Source: an uncultured Oscillospiraceae bacterium (GTDB taxonomy: Bacteria; Bacillota_A; Clostridia; Oscillospirales; Oscillospiraceae). From it: DNA of 19,764 bases. The first letter of the stretch is position 1. The number at the start of each line of letters is the position of its first letter. The stretch covers positions 1 to 19,764 of the forward strand of contig CAAEDK010000328.1 in the NCBI GenBank assembly GCA_900754605.1, read 5' to 3'. Shown here one piece after another: positions 1 to 8,118 of this stretch. Below the pieces are notes generated by a model that had not been told where the DNA came from, made no database searches, and saw only the letters and a program-made list of their open reading frames with translations. A program made the translations under genes and the position numbers.

Positions 1-1049
1 CAGGTGCAGTACTGAATACCGCAGCGATTCTGTGCACTGGCGTATTTATCGCACCGCCCCGCACCGCCGCTACCACCTATGAAATGGCCATCCAGCCACT
101 GACGGACAAGCTGGATCTGCTCCCCTTCTCCATTCTATTCTTTGCGGCAGTCTTTCTGTTGACTATCCGTCCCACCCGGGTGGTAGACATTGTAGGCCGG
201 TGCTTAACTCCGGTACTGATCCTTGGTATTTTGGTGCTGATCCTGGCCGGCATCCTACACCCCATTGGTCCCATTGAAGCCCCAGTCTCTTCCAATATCG
301 TTCAAGATGGTCTTCTGGCCGGGTATCAGGCCATGGATATTATCTCAGTAGCCGGCTTCGCTGTCATCATCCAGGATACTCTGGCTCAAGCTGGTCTGCG
401 CACCTGGCCTCAGCAACGCCGCCATGTGGCTGGAACCGCCTGTGTTGCCGGGCTCCTGCTTGCCTTGGTGTACAGCGGCCTGACTTACCTAGGGGCCACT
501 GCTGGCACCTTTTTGGACCGTGGACTGGATCAGGCCGGTTTGATTGTTGCCATTACCTATCAACTGCTGGGCCGCTTTGGCGTGATTGTTCTGGCCATCG
601 TGGTTGGCTTTGCCTGTCTGACCACTTCTATCGGCCTATTTGGCGCCACCGCCTCGTACTTTCAGCGGATCACCCGTGGCCGTCTCTCTTATCGCGCCGG
701 CATTGTGATTCTCAGTATAATTGGCTGTGCCATCTGCAACCTTGGACTGTCCACTATTATCGAGGTAGCCTCCCCCATCCTGTCTGTCATCTGCCCCCCA
801 TTTATGACCACAGTGATCCTACTATTCTTCCAAGATCATATCCATCGCGCCGGTCTCTATAAAGGAGCAGCTCTGGGGGCCACTGCTGCTAGCCTGCTGC
901 TCTCCCTCCATTCTTACTTTAAAATATTCCCACTTGTGGCATACCTCCCCTTCTATGACTACGGATTCGGATGGCTGATCCCTGCAAGCGTTGGCGGCGT
1001 GGTAGGCTGGCTGCTCTCCAAGCCGGACTCCGACGGGACAGAGCGGTAA
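1..1049 (+). CDS. brnQ: Branched-chain amino acid transport system II carrier protein (BrnQ/LIVCS family), 5' truncated by window edge
   Basis: The reading frame is open from base 3 to the TAA at 1047-1049, giving about 348 residues, so the real start lies left of the window; an ATG at 84 is internal. BrnQ carriers are sodium (or proton) symporters for leucine, isoleucine and valine in the cytoplasmic membrane, usually about 430 residues with 12 membrane segments, so roughly the first fifth is missing. Visible family features are the segment FIAPPRTAATTYEMAI near the start, followed by LPFSILFFAAVFLL and a VDIVGRCLTPVLIL motif, then a series of long hydrophobic helices. The fit to the LIVCS family is by recognition of these motifs; the exact substrate is inferred. 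It ends just before a strong terminator and converges with the CHR genes. Confidence 0.85.
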   Translation, partial: GAVLNTAAILCTGVFIAPPRTAATTYEMAIQPLTDKLDLLPFSILFFAAVFLLTIRPTRVVDIVGRCLTPVLILGILVLILAGILHPIGPIEAPVSSNIVQDGLLAGYQAMDIISVAGFAVIIQDTLAQAGLRTWPQQRRHVAGTACVAGLLLALVYSGLTYLGATAGTFLDRGLDQAGLIVAITYQLLGRFGVIVLAIVVGFACLTTSIGLFGATASYFQRITRGRLSYRAGIVILSIIGCAICNLGLSTIIEVASPILSVICPPFMTTVILLFFQDHIHRAGLYKGAALGATAASLLLSLHSYFKIFPLVAYLPFYDYGFGWLIPASVGGVVGWLLSKPDSDGTER

Positions 1050-1080
1050 GATCCTATCACCCGAGCCAAAACTTCAAAAA

Positions 1081-1116
1081 CTCAGGCCCACATCAGAATG
1101 TGGGCCTGAGTTTTTT
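1081..1116 (+). terminator. Intrinsic terminator of brnQ, probably bidirectional
   Basis: A perfect 12-bp stem (1081-1092 with 1099-1110) closes a 6-nt loop and is followed by six T. On the left flank there is an A-rich run (1075-1080), which reads as a U-tract for the minus strand, so the same hairpin can end the convergent CHR operon. Confidence 0.92.
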
Positions 1117-1126
1117 CTTCATCGAT

Positions 1127-1690
1127 TCACAAAACGCTATATAACAGGACGCCCGCTGCACCAGCACCCGCCATGACCCAGATCGGGTTCACCTTCCAGC
1201 GGCGGAGAATCAGGATCGCCACAGTAAAAATTCCGATAGAAATCCAGTTGACACCACTCAGGTCAGCAGGAAGTTCTCGTGCGCCGTAGAGAGACAAAAT
1301 CAGCAGGGAGATTCCGGCGGAAGCAATCATCGCCACCACCGCAGGCCTCAGTCCAGAGAGAATTCCCTGTACCATGGACAGCCCCTTATATCGGTAATAG
1401 AGGTATGCCAGCATCATCACAATAACACAAGATGGCAGGATACATCCAAGTGTAGCCACCAGTGCTCCGGGCAATCCAGCTACCTGAATACCGACAAAAG
1501 TGGCAGAGTTAATGGCGATCGGGCCGGGGGTCATCTCTGCTATGGTCATAATATCGGCAAACTGTGTCATGGTCAGCCACGGATGGAGATCCACCACCTG
1601 GTGTTGAATCAGCGGCATAGCTGCATACCCGCCGCCAATGCTGAACAAGCCGATTTGAAAAAAGCTCCACAGCAGCTCCAGATAGATCAT
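1127..1690 (-). CDS. CHR-family (chromate transporter type) membrane protein, second of pair
   Basis: This is a 187-residue short-chain CHR protein. Family members occur either as one long protein with two homologous halves or, as here, as two adjacent half-length genes whose products are thought to act together as an anion carrier (chromate in studied cases; natural substrate often unknown). The N-terminus has the family signature FFQIGLFSIGGGYAAMPLI, and then TPGPIAINSATFVGIQVAG, both typical of CHR proteins, followed by several hydrophobic segments. The start at 1690 is chosen because its ATG overlaps the TGA stop of the upstream partner (ATGA), a sign of translational coupling. An in-frame ATG at 1699 (MWEMIYLEL) is possible and sits directly after a G-rich run. 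Chromate specificity is not shown by the sequence. Confidence 0.85.
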   Translation of the reverse strand: MIYLELLWSFFQIGLFSIGGGYAAMPLIQHQVVDLHPWLTMTQFADIMTIAEMTPGPIAINSATFVGIQVAGLPGALVATLGCILPSCVIVMMLAYLYYRYKGLSMVQGILSGLRPAVVAMIASAGISLLILSLYGARELPADLSGVNWISIGIFTVAILILRRWKVNPIWVMAGAGAAGVLLYSVL

Positions 1691-2262
1691 TTCCCACATC
1701 CCCCCTTCTTTTTCTTCTCCTGACAATAAGTATCCACCGCACCGATGAGACCACATACCAGAATGATCACCATGATGTTCACATCCCAGAAACGCACCGC
1801 CGCAAAGGAGCCGACCAGAACCAGCACGGGAAGCATCCGCTTCTGCCTAATCACAGATCCACTCATAGTGAGTACCACATCGCAAATCACTGCGGCCACA
1901 CCAGCCAGCATTCCATCCATCGCCATGTTGACAATGACATTATCCCGAAATGCCGCATAAAACATAGATATCACCGAGATGATGATCAATGGCGGCAGAA
2001 CGGTGCCCAGTACTGTCAGCAATGCTCCCGGGATTCCTGCCACCCGATATCCCACCAAAATAGAGGCGTTCACCGCAATAGCCCCCGGTGAGGACTGTGC
2101 GATAGCCGTAAGATCCAGCATTTCCTGTTCCTCGATCCATTTCAGTTTCTCTACAAACTTTTTGCGCATCAGAGGAATGATCACAAAGCCGCCCCCAAAA
2201 GTGAATGCACTAAGCTGAAATGTGGACAAAAACAGGGTCCAGTACTTCTTCTTTTGACTCAA
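1687..2262 (-). CDS. CHR-family (chromate transporter type) membrane protein, first of pair
   Basis: This is the other short-chain CHR half, about 191 residues. It carries the family motif FQLSAFTFGGGFVIIPLMR near the N-terminus and SSPGAIAVNASILVGYRVAG afterwards, then four or more hydrophobic segments and a basic tail (EKKKKGGCGK). The frame is open far upstream into the divergent LysR gene, but that extension is not real. There is no ATG in the right place: an AGGAGG Shine-Dalgarno (2271-2276, minus strand) sits 8 nt before a TTG at 2262 and only 2 nt before a GTG at 2268. I favour the TTG; with the GTG the protein gains two residues. It lies first in a two-gene operon and is divergent from the LysR gene, which is the likely regulator. 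Confidence 0.82.
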   Translation of the reverse strand: MSQKKKYWTLFLSTFQLSAFTFGGGFVIIPLMRKKFVEKLKWIEEQEMLDLTAIAQSSPGAIAVNASILVGYRVAGIPGALLTVLGTVLPPLIIISVISMFYAAFRDNVIVNMAMDGMLAGVAAVICDVVLTMSGSVIRQKRMLPVLVLVGSFAAVRFWDVNIMVIILVCGLIGAVDTYCQEKKKKGGCGK

Positions 2263-2289
2263 GTCCACTCCCTCCTTCTTTTCTTTCCC

Positions 2290-2295
2290 ATTATA
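2290..2295 (-). promoter_or_regulatory. -10 box of the CHR operon promoter
   Basis: The minus strand reads TATAAT here, about 25 nt before the Shine-Dalgarno of the first CHR gene. No good -35 hexamer is found 16-18 nt upstream, which fits a promoter that needs an activator such as the divergent LysR protein. Confidence 0.55.
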
Positions 2296-2299
2296 ATCC

Positions 2300-2328
2300 T
2301 TGCAAAATAATACGAGAAATAATATTAT
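2300..2328 (+). promoter_or_regulatory. Promoter of the LysR regulator gene
   Basis: TTGCAA (2300-2305) and TATTAT (2323-2328) are separated by exactly 17 nt and lie about 40 nt before the LysR start codon. The -10 box lies inside the inverted repeat at 2317-2338. Confidence 0.65.
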
Positions 2329-2338
2329 TATATTATTT
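2317..2338. promoter_or_regulatory. Inverted repeat, candidate LysR operator between divergent genes
   Basis: AAATAATAT (2317-2325) and ATATTATTT (2330-2338) are perfect 9-bp arms around a 4-nt spacer. The repeat covers the -10 box of the LysR gene and is centred about 44 nt upstream of the predicted CHR transcription start. That placement would allow a LysR protein to repress itself and activate the CHR operon. The role is inferred. Confidence 0.5.
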
Positions 2339-2370
2339 CCATTATAAAAACAATATAAGGGGTGTGCTCT

Positions 2371-3285
2371 ATGACCCTGCGGCATATTCGGATCTTTCTC
2401 GCCCTCTGTGAGCATGACTGCAACACTACTCGGACAGCAGAGGCCCTGCACATGACTCAGCCAGCCGTAAGCCTGGCCCTTCGAGAGATAGAGGCACACT
2501 ACGGTGTGGTTCTCTTTGACCGAATCGGACGGCGGCTTCGTATCACCGCGGCCGGAGAGCGATTCGCCTCCTACGCTTCCCGCATTGCTGCTTTGTTTGA
2601 TGACATGGAGCGGCAAATGTATGGTTGGGATCGTTGCGGGCTGCTTCGGGTGGGGGCCAGCATCACCATTGGCTCCCAATTTCTCCCCAGCTATGTCAAA
2701 CGGTTCTGTTCCCTCCACCCTGGAGCGGAAATACAGGCTATGGTAGCCCCCTCTGAACTACTGGAGCAGAAGCTTATGGATAACCTGCTGGATCTGGCCC
2801 TAATGGAGGGCATCCCTCATGTTCCAGCCCTTCGGTCTGAGGAGTATATGGAGGATCATCTGGTTGTCATCGTTCCGACAGACGGCCCCTTCTGCCCAGG
2901 TCAGCAGCTGTCCCAAGCTGAATTCCGTCAACAGAAGTTCTTATTACGGGAGCGGGGCAGCGGAACACGGGAGGAATTTGAGCGGGTGACGGAACGGGCC
3001 GGTTTCACGGTCTCACCTACCTGGGAGGCCACTAGTACCACCGCCTTAGTCAATGCAGTCATCAGCGGCCTTGGGATCGCAGTGCTGCCCTACCGCATGG
3101 TGTCCGCACCTCTGGCACGCGGACTGGTATCTGCGGTCACCGTGGATGGACTGGATTTTCGGCGGAAATTCCGGATCGTCTATCACCAGGATAAATTTTT
3201 GACCGCACAAGCCCGGGATTTTATCTCTCTGTGCCAGCACTGTGAGGAAACCACCTCTCCACCCCAGTATCCAGGGCTCTACTGA
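2371..3285 (+). CDS. LysR-family transcriptional regulator
   Basis: The product is 304 residues, the usual length for the family. An N-terminal winged helix-turn-helix spans about residues 1-60, with NTTRTAEALHMTQPAVSLAL and LREIEAHYGVVLFDR as the recognition region and linker start. A periplasmic-binding-protein-like effector domain follows from about residue 90 (LRVGASITIGSQFLPSYV). The ATG at 2371 is preceded by AAGGGG at an 8-nt spacing; an upstream GTG at 2362 would overlap that site. It is transcribed away from the CHR pair, the classical layout for a LysR regulator and its target. The inducer is unknown; an oxyanion or small acid would fit the transporter but this is only inference. 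No clear terminator follows the gene. Confidence 0.9.
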   Translation: MTLRHIRIFLALCEHDCNTTRTAEALHMTQPAVSLALREIEAHYGVVLFDRIGRRLRITAAGERFASYASRIAALFDDMERQMYGWDRCGLLRVGASITIGSQFLPSYVKRFCSLHPGAEIQAMVAPSELLEQKLMDNLLDLALMEGIPHVPALRSEEYMEDHLVVIVPTDGPFCPGQQLSQAEFRQQKFLLRERGSGTREEFERVTERAGFTVSPTWEATSTTALVNAVISGLGIAVLPYRMVSAPLARGLVSAVTVDGLDFRRKFRIVYHQDKFLTAQARDFISLCQHCEETTSPPQYPGLY

Positions 3286-3321
3286 TCCTGCTGCTGGAAG
3301 ATAAAAGTTCTTGGGAAGCAC

Positions 3322-3350
3322 TCGACCACTGACGGCTCCTGTGGTATAAT
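3322..3350 (+). promoter_or_regulatory. Promoter of the M16-lgt-folD operon
   Basis: TCGACC (3322-3327, 4 of 6 matches to the -35 consensus) and a perfect TATAAT (3345-3350) are 17 nt apart. The -10 is extended by TGG directly upstream. Transcription would start near 3357, leaving a leader of about 170 nt. Confidence 0.65.
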
Positions 3351-3372
3351 ATCTGCCATCGTAGCTGCAATG

Positions 3373-3509
3373 GCCCTCTGTCTGTCCCAGTCTTATTTAT
3401 GGAGGGCAGGGTCTATCAAATACGCTCTCCACCCCATAGCAATAAGGCCGGGCGCATGAGACCGCAGCTGCCGGTTCATGCTAAGCACGAACCAACATGG
3501 GGAGCGCCC
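3373..3509 (+). other. Potentially structured 5' leader of the M16-lgt-folD operon
   Basis: The leader can form three nested elements: GCCCTC (3373-3378) with GAGGGC (3402-3407); an outer helix GGGCGC (3450-3455) with GCGCCC (3504-3509); and inside it a hairpin with GGTTC (3473-3477) paired to GAACC (3489-3493), extended by TGC/GCA. The ribosome binding site starts 6 nt after the outer helix. I cannot assign it to a known riboswitch class, and the pairings are by eye. Confidence 0.35.
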
Positions 3510-3528
3510 CGAAGAAAGGAAAACGCCG

Positions 3529-4812
3529 ATGACTCAGGTAACACGACGGGAACTAATGCCCGGTGTGTGGCTGCGTGCCATCCACACCGATAAATTCAAA
3601 AGCTCTTATCTGGGGCTGACTATGATGGCGCCGCTGGAGTGGGAGACCGCAGCCGCCAACGCCCTGATTCCTGCGGTGCTCCGCCGGGGCACTGCCGCCC
3701 ATCCGGATCTGGAAGCTCTCTCTGCCGCCCTGGACGAGCTGTATGGCGGGGCCATTGAGCCAGTGGTTCGCAGAAAAGGTGAGACCCAGTGCGTGGGCTT
3801 TGTGGCCAGCTTTCTAGACGACGCCTACGCTCTGGAGGGAGAATCCATCCTAGAGCCCGCCGCAGCCCTGCTGGGCGAGCTGCTCCTCTCTCCCCGAACC
3901 GCGGGAGAATGCTTCTTGCCCGACTATGTCCGGCAGGAGCAGAACAATTTGATTGACCGGATCCGGGCTCAGGTGAACGACAAACGCCGCTATGCCAGCG
4001 CCCGTCTGTGCCAGCTGATGTGCCAGGAGGAGTCCTTTGGCGTGGACAAACTGGGGGATGAGGCCCACGCCGCCGCCATCACCCCAGAAAGCTTATGGTC
4101 CCGGTATCAGCAGCTGCTCCGTACAGCTGAAATCGAGGTTTACTATTGCGGCTCCGCACAGCCGGAGCGGGCCGTCCAGGCACTGACTGCTGCCTTATCT
4201 GGACTTCCCCGTGCGGAAGAGCGCCTGGAACCTGAGTGTGAGGTACGTCTCCACGCCGGTCCGGAACCACATCTTGTGGAGGAACGTATGGATGTGTCCC
4301 AGGGTAAGCTGGCCCTAGGCTTCCGCACCGGCGGCATCACCTGTTGGGAGAAGGAATACCCGGCCCTGGTGATGTGCAACGCCATCTTCGGCGGAACACC
4401 TCTGTCCAAGCTGTTTTTGAATGTGCGGGAGAAGCTGTCCCTCTGCTACTATGCCAGTTCTGTGCTGGAGAAGATGAAGGGGCTGGTACTGGTGTCCTCC
4501 GGCATTGAATTTGACAAGTACCAGCAGGCCAAGGATGAGATTTTGGCCCAGCTGGAGGCCATCCGCCGTGGCGAGATCGAGGACTGGGAACTGGAGGGAG
4601 CCCGGCGGGCTCTGATCAGCGGCCACCTGTCCACTCTGGATGATCAGGGACGGCTGGAGGAGTTCTGGTTGGGTCAAGCGGCTGCCGGCCTGGACACTGG
4701 CATAGAGGAACTGGCAGAATGCTTTGTCTCCGTCCCCCGGGAGCAGGTGGCCGCCGCTGCCCAGCGGCTGGAGCTGGACACCGTATATTTTCTGAAGGGA
4801 CAGGAGGTCTGA
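3529..4812 (+). CDS. M16-family peptidase homologue, catalytically inactive (YmfF-like)
   Basis: The product is 427 residues with the two-domain M16 (pitrilysin/processing peptidase) architecture: an N-terminal domain and a C-terminal domain starting around SQGKLALGFRTGG, with the family-like stretch FGGTPLSKLFLNVREKLS. The zinc motif HxxEH is absent; the equivalent stretch reads ALIPAVLRRG (residues 45-54). In Firmicutes such inactive subunits sit next to an active partner, as with YmfF and YmfH of Bacillus subtilis, and likely form a heterodimer or shape the substrate chamber. The ATG at 3529 has AAAGGA at an 8-nt spacing; an upstream in-frame ATG (3478) lies in the leader hairpin region and has no good site. 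The active partner starts 4 nt after the stop. The substrate is unknown. Confidence 0.85.
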   Translation: MTQVTRRELMPGVWLRAIHTDKFKSSYLGLTMMAPLEWETAAANALIPAVLRRGTAAHPDLEALSAALDELYGGAIEPVVRRKGETQCVGFVASFLDDAYALEGESILEPAAALLGELLLSPRTAGECFLPDYVRQEQNNLIDRIRAQVNDKRRYASARLCQLMCQEESFGVDKLGDEAHAAAITPESLWSRYQQLLRTAEIEVYYCGSAQPERAVQALTAALSGLPRAEERLEPECEVRLHAGPEPHLVEERMDVSQGKLALGFRTGGITCWEKEYPALVMCNAIFGGTPLSKLFLNVREKLSLCYYASSVLEKMKGLVLVSSGIEFDKYQQAKDEILAQLEAIRRGEIEDWELEGARRALISGHLSTLDDQGRLEEFWLGQAAAGLDTGIEELAECFVSVPREQVAAAAQRLELDTVYFLKGQEV

Positions 4813-4816
4813 GGCC

Positions 4817-6100
4817 ATGGAGCAAATCAAATTTGAGCGGATTGGAGAGAAAATGTTCCACCAGGTCCTGGACAATGGACTGAATGTGTTCGTTTTTCCC
4901 AAGCCGGAGTTTCAAAAGAAATACGCCTTCTTCGCCACCAATTACGGCGGAATGGATCTGCGCTTCCAGCTTGATGGTGTCTGGCACGACACACCAGCTG
5001 GAGTCGCCCATTATTTGGAACACAAAATGTTCGACACAAGAGAGGGCAATGCCCTTCAGCAGCTGGCAGCCAACGGAGCCTCTCCCAATGCCTTCACCAG
5101 CAACGCTATCACCGGTTACTATTTTGAGTCCACAGAGCATTTTGATGACAATCTCCGGACCTTGCTCTCCTTCGTCTCAGTCCCCTATTTCACCCGGGAA
5201 AGCGTTGAGAAGGAGCGTGGGATCATTGGCCAGGAGATCGGCATGATCGAGGACGACCCGAACTGGAAAGTATTTGTCAACCTGCTGGGCGCCCTGTACG
5301 AGTACCATCCCATCCGCACCAGCGTGGCTGGCTCGGTGGAGTCCATCTCCCATATCACAGAGGATACTTTGTATACCTGCCACAAAGCATTCTATGATCC
5401 GGCCAATATGGTGCTGTGTGCGGCAGGGGATCTGGATCCCCAGGCGGTGTGCCGCCTGGCCCAGGAGGTCCTCCCCGCCCAGGCCGGCCCCATTGCGGAA
5501 AAGGACTATGGTCCGGAGGAGTCCCCAAAAGCGGCTCGGAACCTGGTGGAGGAGCACATGGCGGTGTCCTGCCCCATCTTCCAGCTTGGCTGCAAGGGGG
5601 ACGCTCCAGAACGTGGAGAGGCCGGGCTGCGGCAAGAACTTCTGGGTGACTTAGCCTGTGAAGTCCTGTTAGGCACTTCCACCCCCCTGTACGCCCGGCT
5701 GTACCGGGACGGTCTGGTGAACCGCAGCTTCAGCTATGGCTATGACAGTGTCCCCGGCGCAGCTTTTCTTGTAGCAGGCGGCGAGTCCCGGGATCCGGAG
5801 GCCGTCCGGGACGCGGTGGCGACGGAGGCCGCCCGCATCGCCCAAGAAGGTGTAGATCCGGCCCTGTGGGAGCGAGTAAAAAAGGGAGTTTACGGCAGCC
5901 GGGTGCGCAGCCTCAACTCCTTTGAAACCCTGTGCATCGGACAAGCCCAGAGTTTTTTCTCCGGCAGCGACTTGCTCCGTTTCCCGGAGGACTTCCGCCA
6001 GATTTCCCGTGAGGATGTGGAGGCACTGATTGCACGCTGGGTAATCCCGGAGCGTCTGGCCCTCTCGGTCATCCGTCCCGGAGAGGAGGCATCGGTATGA
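4817..6100 (+). CDS. M16-family zinc peptidase, active subunit (YmfH-like)
   Basis: The product is 427 residues. The inverted zinc motif is HYLEH (His65, Glu68, His69), followed by the usual NGASPNAFTSNAITGYYFES stretch and by EKERGIIGQEI, where Glu140 is the probable third zinc ligand. The C-terminal domain starts near residue 230. Together with the inactive homologue upstream it should form a metallopeptidase acting on peptides in the cytoplasm or at the membrane; no signal peptide is seen. An AGGAGG at 4802-4807 inside the end of the previous gene lies 9 nt before the ATG. The TGA stop overlaps the ATG of lgt (ATGA), so the three genes are translated as a coupled unit. Confidence 0.9.
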   Translation: MEQIKFERIGEKMFHQVLDNGLNVFVFPKPEFQKKYAFFATNYGGMDLRFQLDGVWHDTPAGVAHYLEHKMFDTREGNALQQLAANGASPNAFTSNAITGYYFESTEHFDDNLRTLLSFVSVPYFTRESVEKERGIIGQEIGMIEDDPNWKVFVNLLGALYEYHPIRTSVAGSVESISHITEDTLYTCHKAFYDPANMVLCAAGDLDPQAVCRLAQEVLPAQAGPIAEKDYGPEESPKAARNLVEEHMAVSCPIFQLGCKGDAPERGEAGLRQELLGDLACEVLLGTSTPLYARLYRDGLVNRSFSYGYDSVPGAAFLVAGGESRDPEAVRDAVATEAARIAQEGVDPALWERVKKGVYGSRVRSLNSFETLCIGQAQSFFSGSDLLRFPEDFRQISREDVEALIARWVIPERLALSVIRPGEEASV

Positions 6101-7053
6101 TCAACACAATTTCCTTTCCTGGCCTGGGACTGGAGTTCACCCTGGATCGGGTGGCCTTCCACCTATTTGGTCGACCGATTTTCTGGTATGGCATCATCAT
6201 TGCCTCCGGAATGCTGCTTGCAGTCTATCTCTGCTCCCGGTGGGCGCCGCGGTTCGGCATCGTACCCGATCACATTCTGGACATGATGTTTTTTGCTGTC
6301 CCGGTAGCTCTGATATCAGTCCGAGCTTATTATGTAATTTTCAATCTGGATCTGTACCGGCGAGGAGACGGCTCTCTGGACTGGGGAGCTATCCTCCGGT
6401 ACAGCGACGGTGGACTTGCCATCTATGGGGCTATCATCTCCTCAGTCATCGTCCTGCTGATCTTCTGCAAGGTCCGAAAAGTCAGCTTCCTGGCCTTCGC
6501 CGACCTTGGGGTCCATGGCCTGTTTATCGGCCAACTCATTGGCCGTTGGGGCAATTTTATGAATGTAGAGGCCTTCGGAGGCACTACCACACTGCCCTGG
6601 CGGATGTGCGGAGCATCGATTGCTGAGTACCTGCTCCAGTCCGGCTATGTGGATCAGGCCGGGTACGAGGCCGTCCTCAGCGGAGCGCTGGGGGTACATC
6701 CCACATTCTTCTATGAATCCATGTGGAATCTGGCCGGCCTTTTCCTGGTCTATCAGCTTGGAAAGCGGTGGAGAAAATACGACGGGGAGTGTTTCTTATT
6801 TTATCTGTGCTGGTATGGCCTTGGCCGTGCCTGGATCGAGGGCTTGCGGACTGACAGCCTGTACTTCTTTGGCTTGGAGTTGTTTGGGATGCCTATCCGA
6901 GTATCTCAGCTGGTAGCGGCGCTCTGCTTCCTGGCCGCAGGCGCACTCCTGCTGTACCAGCGCTCCCGCCCCCATGACCCGGCACATCTGTATGTGAATC
7001 AGCTCCAGAGACAGGAAGAAGTGCAGGAGCCAAAGAACAAGGAGGAGGAGTAA
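6097..7053 (+). CDS. lgt: Prolipoprotein diacylglyceryl transferase
   Basis: Lgt moves a diacylglyceryl group from phosphatidylglycerol to the lipobox cysteine of prolipoproteins in the cytoplasmic membrane. The 318-residue product has the Lgt signature [13 protein letters not shown] (residues 149-161; Arg150 matches the essential Arg143 of E. coli), preceded by [13 protein letters not shown] (the region of E. coli His103) and followed by [12 protein letters not shown] and [11 protein letters not shown], whose Arg matches E. coli Arg239. About seven hydrophobic segments are seen, and a charged tail ends in [18 protein letters not shown] (6084-6089) lies 7 nt before the ATG, which overlaps the stop of the M16 gene. 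Length and motifs are normal for the family. Confidence 0.96.
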   Translation: MINTISFPGLGLEFTLDRVAFHLFGRPIFWYGIIIASGMLLAVYLCSRWAPRFGIVPDHILDMMFFAVPVALISVRAYYVIFNLDLYRRGDGSLDWGAILRYSDGGLAIYGAIISSVIVLLIFCKVRKVSFLAFADLGVHGLFIGQLIGRWGNFMNVEAFGGTTTLPWRMCGASIAEYLLQSGYVDQAGYEAVLSGALGVHPTFFYESMWNLAGLFLVYQLGKRWRKYDGECFLFYLCWYGLGRAWIEGLRTDSLYFFGLELFGMPIRVSQLVAALCFLAAGALLLYQRSRPHDPAHLYVNQLQRQEEVQEPKNKEEE

Positions 7054-7055
7054 CG

Positions 7056-7901
7056 ATGGCGGCAACGATCATGGACGGAAAGGCCCTGGCAGCCAAAGTC
7101 AAGAAGGAGGTCCGGGAGCAGACGGCCCAAATGGAGCGCAAGCCCGGACTAGCTGTAGTACTGGTGGGGGATGACCCTGCCTCTCGGGTCTATGTCAACG
7201 GGAAAAAGCGTGACTGCGGCGAGTGTGGTTTTTACAGCGAAGAATATGCCCTCCCGGCAGAAACCAGCCAGCAGGAACTCATGGAACTGGTGGAAACTCT
7301 CAACAAACGGGAAGATATCGACGGGATCTTGGTCCAGCTTCCTCTCCCCAAGCACCTAGACGAGAAAGCCGTCCTGCTGGCCATCCGACCGGACAAGGAT
7401 GTAGACTGCTTCCATCCCTTTAATGTCGGGCAGCTGATGATTGGAGAGGCAGGCTTCCAGCCCTGTACTCCGGCGGGCGTCATGCGGATGCTGAAGGAGT
7501 ACGGGATCGATCCGGCAGGGAAACACTGCGTCATCGTAGGCCGCTCCAATATCGTTGGCAAGCCCCAGGCTATGCTGATGCTGCGGGAAAATGCTACTGT
7601 GACTATATGCCACACCAAGACACAGGATCTGAAGTCGGAATGTCTCCGTGCAGATATTCTGGTGGCAGCCGCTGGCCGAGCCGGTCTGATCTCTGGTGAC
7701 ATGGTGAAGGAGGGGGCCGTGGTGGTGGACGTGGCCATGAACCGCAATGAGGCCGGCAAGCTGTGCGGCGACGTGGTTTATGATGAGGCGGCGGAGCGCG
7801 CTGCCTATATCACCCCGGTGCCCGGTGGAGTGGGCCCTATGACCCGGGCCATGCTGATGGAAAACACTCTCTATGCTGCCCGGCAGCACGGGAAGCAGTA
7901 A
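7056..7901 (+). CDS. folD: Bifunctional methylenetetrahydrofolate dehydrogenase/methenyltetrahydrofolate cyclohydrolase FolD
   Basis: FolD interconverts 5,10-methylene-THF and 10-formyl-THF with NADP, supplying one-carbon units for purines and formyl-methionine. The 281-residue product has the catalytic tyrosine and lysine in VYVNGKK (Tyr46, Lys50), then [12 protein letters not shown], the DKDVDCFHP segment, PCTPAGV, the dinucleotide-binding GRSNIVGKP (residues 162-170) and the C-terminal [19 protein letters not shown]. The gene starts 2 nt after lgt with a repeated GGAGGAGGAG ribosome site that overlaps the end of lgt. It is the last gene of the operon; a terminator lies about 130 nt downstream. 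The link between FolD and lipoprotein or peptidase genes looks like simple co-transcription. Confidence 0.96.
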   Translation: MAATIMDGKALAAKVKKEVREQTAQMERKPGLAVVLVGDDPASRVYVNGKKRDCGECGFYSEEYALPAETSQQELMELVETLNKREDIDGILVQLPLPKHLDEKAVLLAIRPDKDVDCFHPFNVGQLMIGEAGFQPCTPAGVMRMLKEYGIDPAGKHCVIVGRSNIVGKPQAMLMLRENATVTICHTKTQDLKSECLRADILVAAAGRAGLISGDMVKEGAVVVDVAMNRNEAGKLCGDVVYDEAAERAAYITPVPGGVGPMTRAMLMENTLYAARQHGKQ

Positions 7902-8034
7902 GCAGAATCCCGGTAGTCTGCCAATGCGCACAGAGATCCAAAAGCGGCCGATGGAAAATCCAGAGATGTCCTTTGTACGAAAGAAGCTGTCGTGTACGTT
8001 AACCAAACCACTATTTAGCGCAGCAATTTCAGAG

Positions 8035-8070
8035 AAAAGTTGGGTGTTTTTTCGAAACACCAACTTTTTC
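8035..8070 (+). terminator. Intrinsic terminator of the M16-lgt-folD operon
   Basis: AAAGTTGG plus TGTTT on the left (with one bulged G) pairs with AAACACC-AACTTT on the right around a short TTTCG-type loop, ending in a run of T at 8065-8069. The A-rich left arm makes it usable on both strands. The 130 nt between folD and this hairpin show no gene or clear structure. Confidence 0.8.
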
Positions 8071-8118
8071 CTTGAATCATTTCAATTTCTTGAGGGCACC
8101 CGTTTTTTCCTTCCCCTC

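Noticed and set aside
84..86. ATG at 84 as start of the amino acid carrier
   Set aside because: The frame is open and shows family-typical sequence from base 3 upstream of this ATG, so it is internal to a gene cut by the window edge.
1687..2718. 343-codon version of the first CHR gene reaching into the LysR gene
   Set aside because: The extra 150 residues are the antisense of the LysR coding region and its promoter; the transporter homology begins only at the TTG/GTG region near 2262-2268.
3478..3480. Upstream ATG at 3478 as start of the first M16 gene
   Set aside because: It lies inside the leader hairpin, has no ribosome site and would add residues without homology; ATG 3529 has AAAGGA at 8 nt.
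3450..3510. Resemblance to a ZTP (pfl) riboswitch: GGGGAGCG followed by the closing strand of a helix, with folD later in the operon
   Set aside because: The conserved 3' element CCGCCTGGGC needed for the pseudoknot is absent, and folD is the fourth gene, not the first; only a short motif match remains.
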